This document shows, one piece after another, positions 5,972 through 7,750 of a DNA stretch of 7,750 nucleotides. Each line of letters begins with the position of its first letter. Position 1 is the first letter of the stretch. The notes under the pieces are model-generated. The model ran no database searches. It had not been told where the DNA came from and saw only the letters and a program-made list of their open reading frames with translations. A program made the translations under genes and the position numbers. This DNA is from Spirochaetaceae bacterium (GTDB lineage Bacteria > Spirochaetota > Spirochaetia > DSM-27196 > PWMO01): assembly GCA_003558175.1 (NCBI GenBank), contig PWMO01000371.1, positions 1 through 7,750 on the forward strand, written 5' to 3'.

Positions 5972-7477
5972 TTACTCGGGGAGCTCCCACGCCATCGCTT
6001 TGTCTACCGCGCGCTTCCATCCGGCGTACAGCTTCGTGCGTTGATCGTCTTCCATGGACGGCTCGAAGACTGTGTCAATTTCAAGGTTGCGCGTGATCTC
6101 TGAACGGTCACTCCAGAACCCGGTTGCCAGTCCGGCGAGGTAGGCCGATCCGCGGGCCGTGGTCTCGATTATCCGCGGGCGGATGGCCGGAACGCCAAGA
6201 ATGTCGGCCTGGAACTGCATCAGGAAGTTGTTGGCGCAGGCACCGCCGTCGACCTTCAACTCGCTGGTCTCTATTCCCGAATCGGCCTCCATGCACTCTA
6301 TGACGTCTCGGGTCTGATAGGCGATCGATTCCAGCGTCGCGCGCACGATGTGGCTCACTCCTGCGCCGCGAGTGAGTCCAACGATGGCACCCCGGGCGTA
6401 CTGGTCCCAGTAGGGAGCGCCGAGGCCGACAAAGGCCGGCACCATGTAGACGCCGTGTGTATCGTCCACCTTTGAGGCGAAGTACTCGGTATCCTGCGCA
6501 TCGTTCACGATGTGCATTTCATCCCGCAGCCACTGGACGGCCGCCCCGGTTACAAAGATCGCGCCCTCGAGCGCGTACTCCACGCTCTCGCCCAGCCGCC
6601 ACGCTACGGTGGTCAACAGCCCGGTCTGAGATGCCACCCGTTCGGTTCCGGTATTCATCAGCACAAAGCTTCCGGTGCCGTAGGTGTTCTTTGCCGTTCC
6701 CCGTTCAAAGCACGCCTGCCCGAAGAGGGCGCCCTGCTGATCGCCGATGGCTCCGGCGATGGGGATCCTGGCGCCGCCGAAGGTGGACTCGTGGGTGTGA
6801 CCGTAGACTTCACTCGATGATCGTACTTCGGGCAGCATCGCGCGCGGGATATTCATTTCACGCAGCAGCGTCTCGTCCCAATCGAGCTCTTTTATGTTGT
6901 AGATGAGTGTTCGCGATGCGTTGGACGTGTCGGTCACGTGCACGCGTCCACGGGTAAGGTTCCAGATCAACCAGGTGTCTACGGTTCCGAACAGCACTTC
7001 GCCGCGCTCGGCGCGCTCGCGGACACCTTCGACGTTGTCGAGAATCCATTTGATCTTGGTGCCGGAAAAATAGGCATCGATGACGAGCCCGGTGTTCTCC
7101 CTCACCCAATCCGTGAGTCCGGCGGCTTTCATCTTGTCGCAAATACCGGCGGTTCGGCGGTCCTGCCAGACGATCGCATTACAGACCGGCTTACCGGTTG
7201 ATTTTTCCCACAGGACGGTGGTTTCGCGCTGGTTTGTGATGCCGATTGCCGCCACCTCTTCAGGGCGAACGCCGCTTTTCTCCAGCACCTGGCGCGCGAC
7301 TCCGCTCTGCGTTGCCCAGATATCCATCGGGTCGTGCTCGACCCAGCCCGGCCGGGGATAGATCTGCGGGAACTCCTGCTGCGCTGCGCCGACAATGGCA
7401 CCGTTGTGATCAAAAAGAATCGCACGATTGCTGGTGGTGCCTGCATCAAAGGCCATGACGTACTGCTTGTCCTGCAT
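5972..7477 (-). CDS. glpK: Glycerol kinase
   Basis: A 501-residue FGGY-family kinase that makes sn-glycerol 3-phosphate from glycerol and ATP in the cytoplasm. The N-terminal phosphate loop is [10 protein letters not shown] (10-19). Glycerol ligands match E. coli GlpK with an offset of one: R84-E85 in NQRETT, Y136 in DAYFSGTK and D246 in [21 protein letters not shown] and both FGGY signature regions ([27 protein letters not shown]) are present. The start is the ATG at 7475-7477, backed by AAAAGGAG six nt upstream; an upstream in-frame extension of 61 codons has no family likeness. The residue aligned with the HPr-phosphorylated His of Firmicutes enzymes is Thr232, so that activation is probably absent. 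The fructose-bisphosphate loop is also only partly kept (GGARIP). It converges on the methyl locus and is probably a separate unit. Confidence 0.97.
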   Translation of the reverse strand: MQDKQYVMAFDAGTTSNRAILFDHNGAIVGAAQQEFPQIYPRPGWVEHDPMDIWATQSGVARQVLEKSGVRPEEVAAIGITNQRETTVLWEKSTGKPVCNAIVWQDRRTAGICDKMKAAGLTDWVRENTGLVIDAYFSGTKIKWILDNVEGVRERAERGEVLFGTVDTWLIWNLTRGRVHVTDTSNASRTLIYNIKELDWDETLLREMNIPRAMLPEVRSSSEVYGHTHESTFGGARIPIAGAIGDQQGALFGQACFERGTAKNTYGTGSFVLMNTGTERVASQTGLLTTVAWRLGESVEYALEGAIFVTGAAVQWLRDEMHIVNDAQDTEYFASKVDDTHGVYMVPAFVGLGAPYWDQYARGAIVGLTRGAGVSHIVRATLESIAYQTRDVIECMEADSGIETSELKVDGGACANNFLMQFQADILGVPAIRPRIIETTARGSAYLAGLATGFWSDRSEITRNLEIDTVFEPSMEDDQRTKLYAGWKRAVDKAMAWELPE

Positions 7478-7483
7478 CTCCCG

Positions 7484-7491
7484 CTCCTTTT
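7484..7491 (-). promoter_or_regulatory. Shine-Dalgarno AAAAGGAG for glpK
   Basis: On the minus strand AAAAGGAG lies 6 nt before the ATG at 7477, the optimal distance. It fixes the start of glycerol kinase and argues against the longer open frame reaching position 7660. Confidence 0.85.
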
Positions 7492-7494
7492 CTC

Positions 7495-7525
7495 GCCGTT
7501 GTCCGGTTTGCCGGCCGTTGTCCGG
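7495..7525. repeat. 12-bp direct repeat GCCGTTGTCCGG in the glpK leader
   Basis: Identical copies lie at 7495-7506 and 7514-7525, 19 bp apart, just upstream of the glpK ribosome site. On the glpK strand they read CCGGACAACGGC. They could be tandem operator half-sites or a chance duplication. No function is assigned. Confidence 0.55.
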
Positions 7526-7568
7526 GCGTCGGTCCCCTCTATGCGGCCGACACCAGCGACAACTCCCA

Positions 7569-7597
7569 ATTTTTGCACGAGGTTCCGTAATCATCAA
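7569..7597 (-). promoter_or_regulatory. Possible sigma-70-type promoter for glpK
   Basis: On the minus strand TTGATG (7592-7597) is followed after 17 nt by AAAAAT (7569-7574). Each matches four of six consensus bases. Transcription would begin near 7562 and give a leader of about 85 nt holding the 12-bp repeats. This rests only on weak consensus matches. Confidence 0.25.
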
Positions 7598-7643
7598 GTC
7601 AAACCGGAGACGCAGGGAGGTGTCGGTTTGGCCGTTTGCTCCG

Positions 7644-7672
7644 TTGACGCGCTCTGACATATGCGCTAAGGT
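7644..7672 (+). promoter_or_regulatory. Possible promoter for the right-edge gene
   Basis: TTGACG (7644-7649) is followed after 17 nt by TAAGGT (7667-7672). The -35 match is good but the -10 is poor. An alternative -35, TTGACA at 7689-7694, has ATGATA (7712-7717) 17 nt on, but that would start transcription inside the candidate coding region. If the first pair is real, the CATATG inverted repeat covers its spacer and -10. Confidence 0.22.
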
Positions 7673-7679
7673 GCATATG
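7658..7679. promoter_or_regulatory. CATATG inverted repeat, candidate operator in the divergent region
   Basis: CATATGCGC (7658-7666) and GTGCATATG (7671-7679) form 9-bp inverted arms with one mismatch (G-U in RNA) around a TAAG centre. A 22-bp dyad between divergent genes is the usual form of a dimeric repressor or activator site. It could control glpK, the right-edge gene, or both. No binding protein can be named. Confidence 0.4.
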
Positions 7680-7719
7680 CTGGCGGCGTTGACACATCAC
7701 TGACACGGAGGATGATACT

Positions 7720-7750
7720 TTGGATCAAACGACAGCCTCGTCCGGGCGTG
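7720..7750 (+). CDS. Possible start of a gene running off the right edge
   Basis: GGAGG at 7707-7711 is followed, 8 nt later, by TTG at 7720, opening a frame that reads MDQTTASSGR to the edge. An ATG at 7712 in another frame abuts the ribosome site too closely to be used well. Only about ten codons are visible, so no family can be named and the gene itself is tentative. Confidence 0.3.
   Translation, partial: MDQTTASSGR

Noticed and set aside
7478..7660. N-terminal extension of glycerol kinase by 61 codons
   Set aside because: The sequence is unlike any GlpK N-terminus, while the ATG at 7477 has an ideal ribosome site and matches the usual 500-residue length.
1..7750. Insertion sequences, CRISPR arrays, tRNA or rRNA genes, phage genes
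   Set aside because: No transposase, integrase, regular spacer-repeat array, cloverleaf or rRNA segment was seen; the repeats present are short two-copy repeats in gaps.

Overview
The window is bacterial DNA of fairly high GC (roughly 60% by eye). Most genes are preceded by Shine-Dalgarno sequences, and the genes are closely packed on one strand from position 1 to 5866. Five plus-strand genes form a corrinoid (vitamin B12)-dependent methyl-transfer locus. One minus-strand gene, glycerol kinase, converges on it from the right. The gene set is typical of an anaerobe (acetogen, fermenter or similar) that strips methyl groups from O- or N-methylated compounds and feeds them into one-carbon metabolism. 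The sequence does not let me name a phylum.

Layout from the left: (1) a corrinoid protein, cut at its 5' end, with the DxHxxG cobalamin-binding motif; (2) a 131-bp gap with a long GC-rich hairpin; (3) an AraC-type regulator with an N-terminal PocR sensor domain; (4) a DUF1638 protein of unknown function, starting 6 bp after the regulator; (5) a RamA/RACo-like corrinoid reductive activator with an N-terminal [2Fe-2S] domain, overlapping DUF1638 by the 4-bp ATGA; (6) a 109-bp gap with two strong hairpins; (7) a uroporphyrinogen-decarboxylase-fold methyltransferase of the MtaA/MtbA/CmuA type. Then come a 105-bp convergent spacer with repeats, glycerol kinase (glpK) on the minus strand, and a 240-bp divergent regulatory region. 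A possible further plus-strand gene begins at the right edge.

How the parts should work together (inference from families): a methyltransferase moves the substrate methyl group to Co(I) of the corrinoid protein. A methyltransferase, possibly the MtaA-like protein, passes it on to tetrahydrofolate or a thiol. The RACo-like protein uses ATP and an electron from its [2Fe-2S] cluster to rescue corrinoid that has oxidised to Co(II). The PocR-AraC protein probably senses the methylated substrate or a product and switches the locus on. No MttB-, MtaB- or MtrH-type enzyme is visible, so the substrate-specific methyltransferase either lies left of the window or is the URO-D-like protein itself.

Nothing here amounts to a wholly new system. 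The least understood part is the DUF1638 protein, which is translationally coupled to the activator and is the best candidate for an undescribed partner in corrinoid activation or handling.
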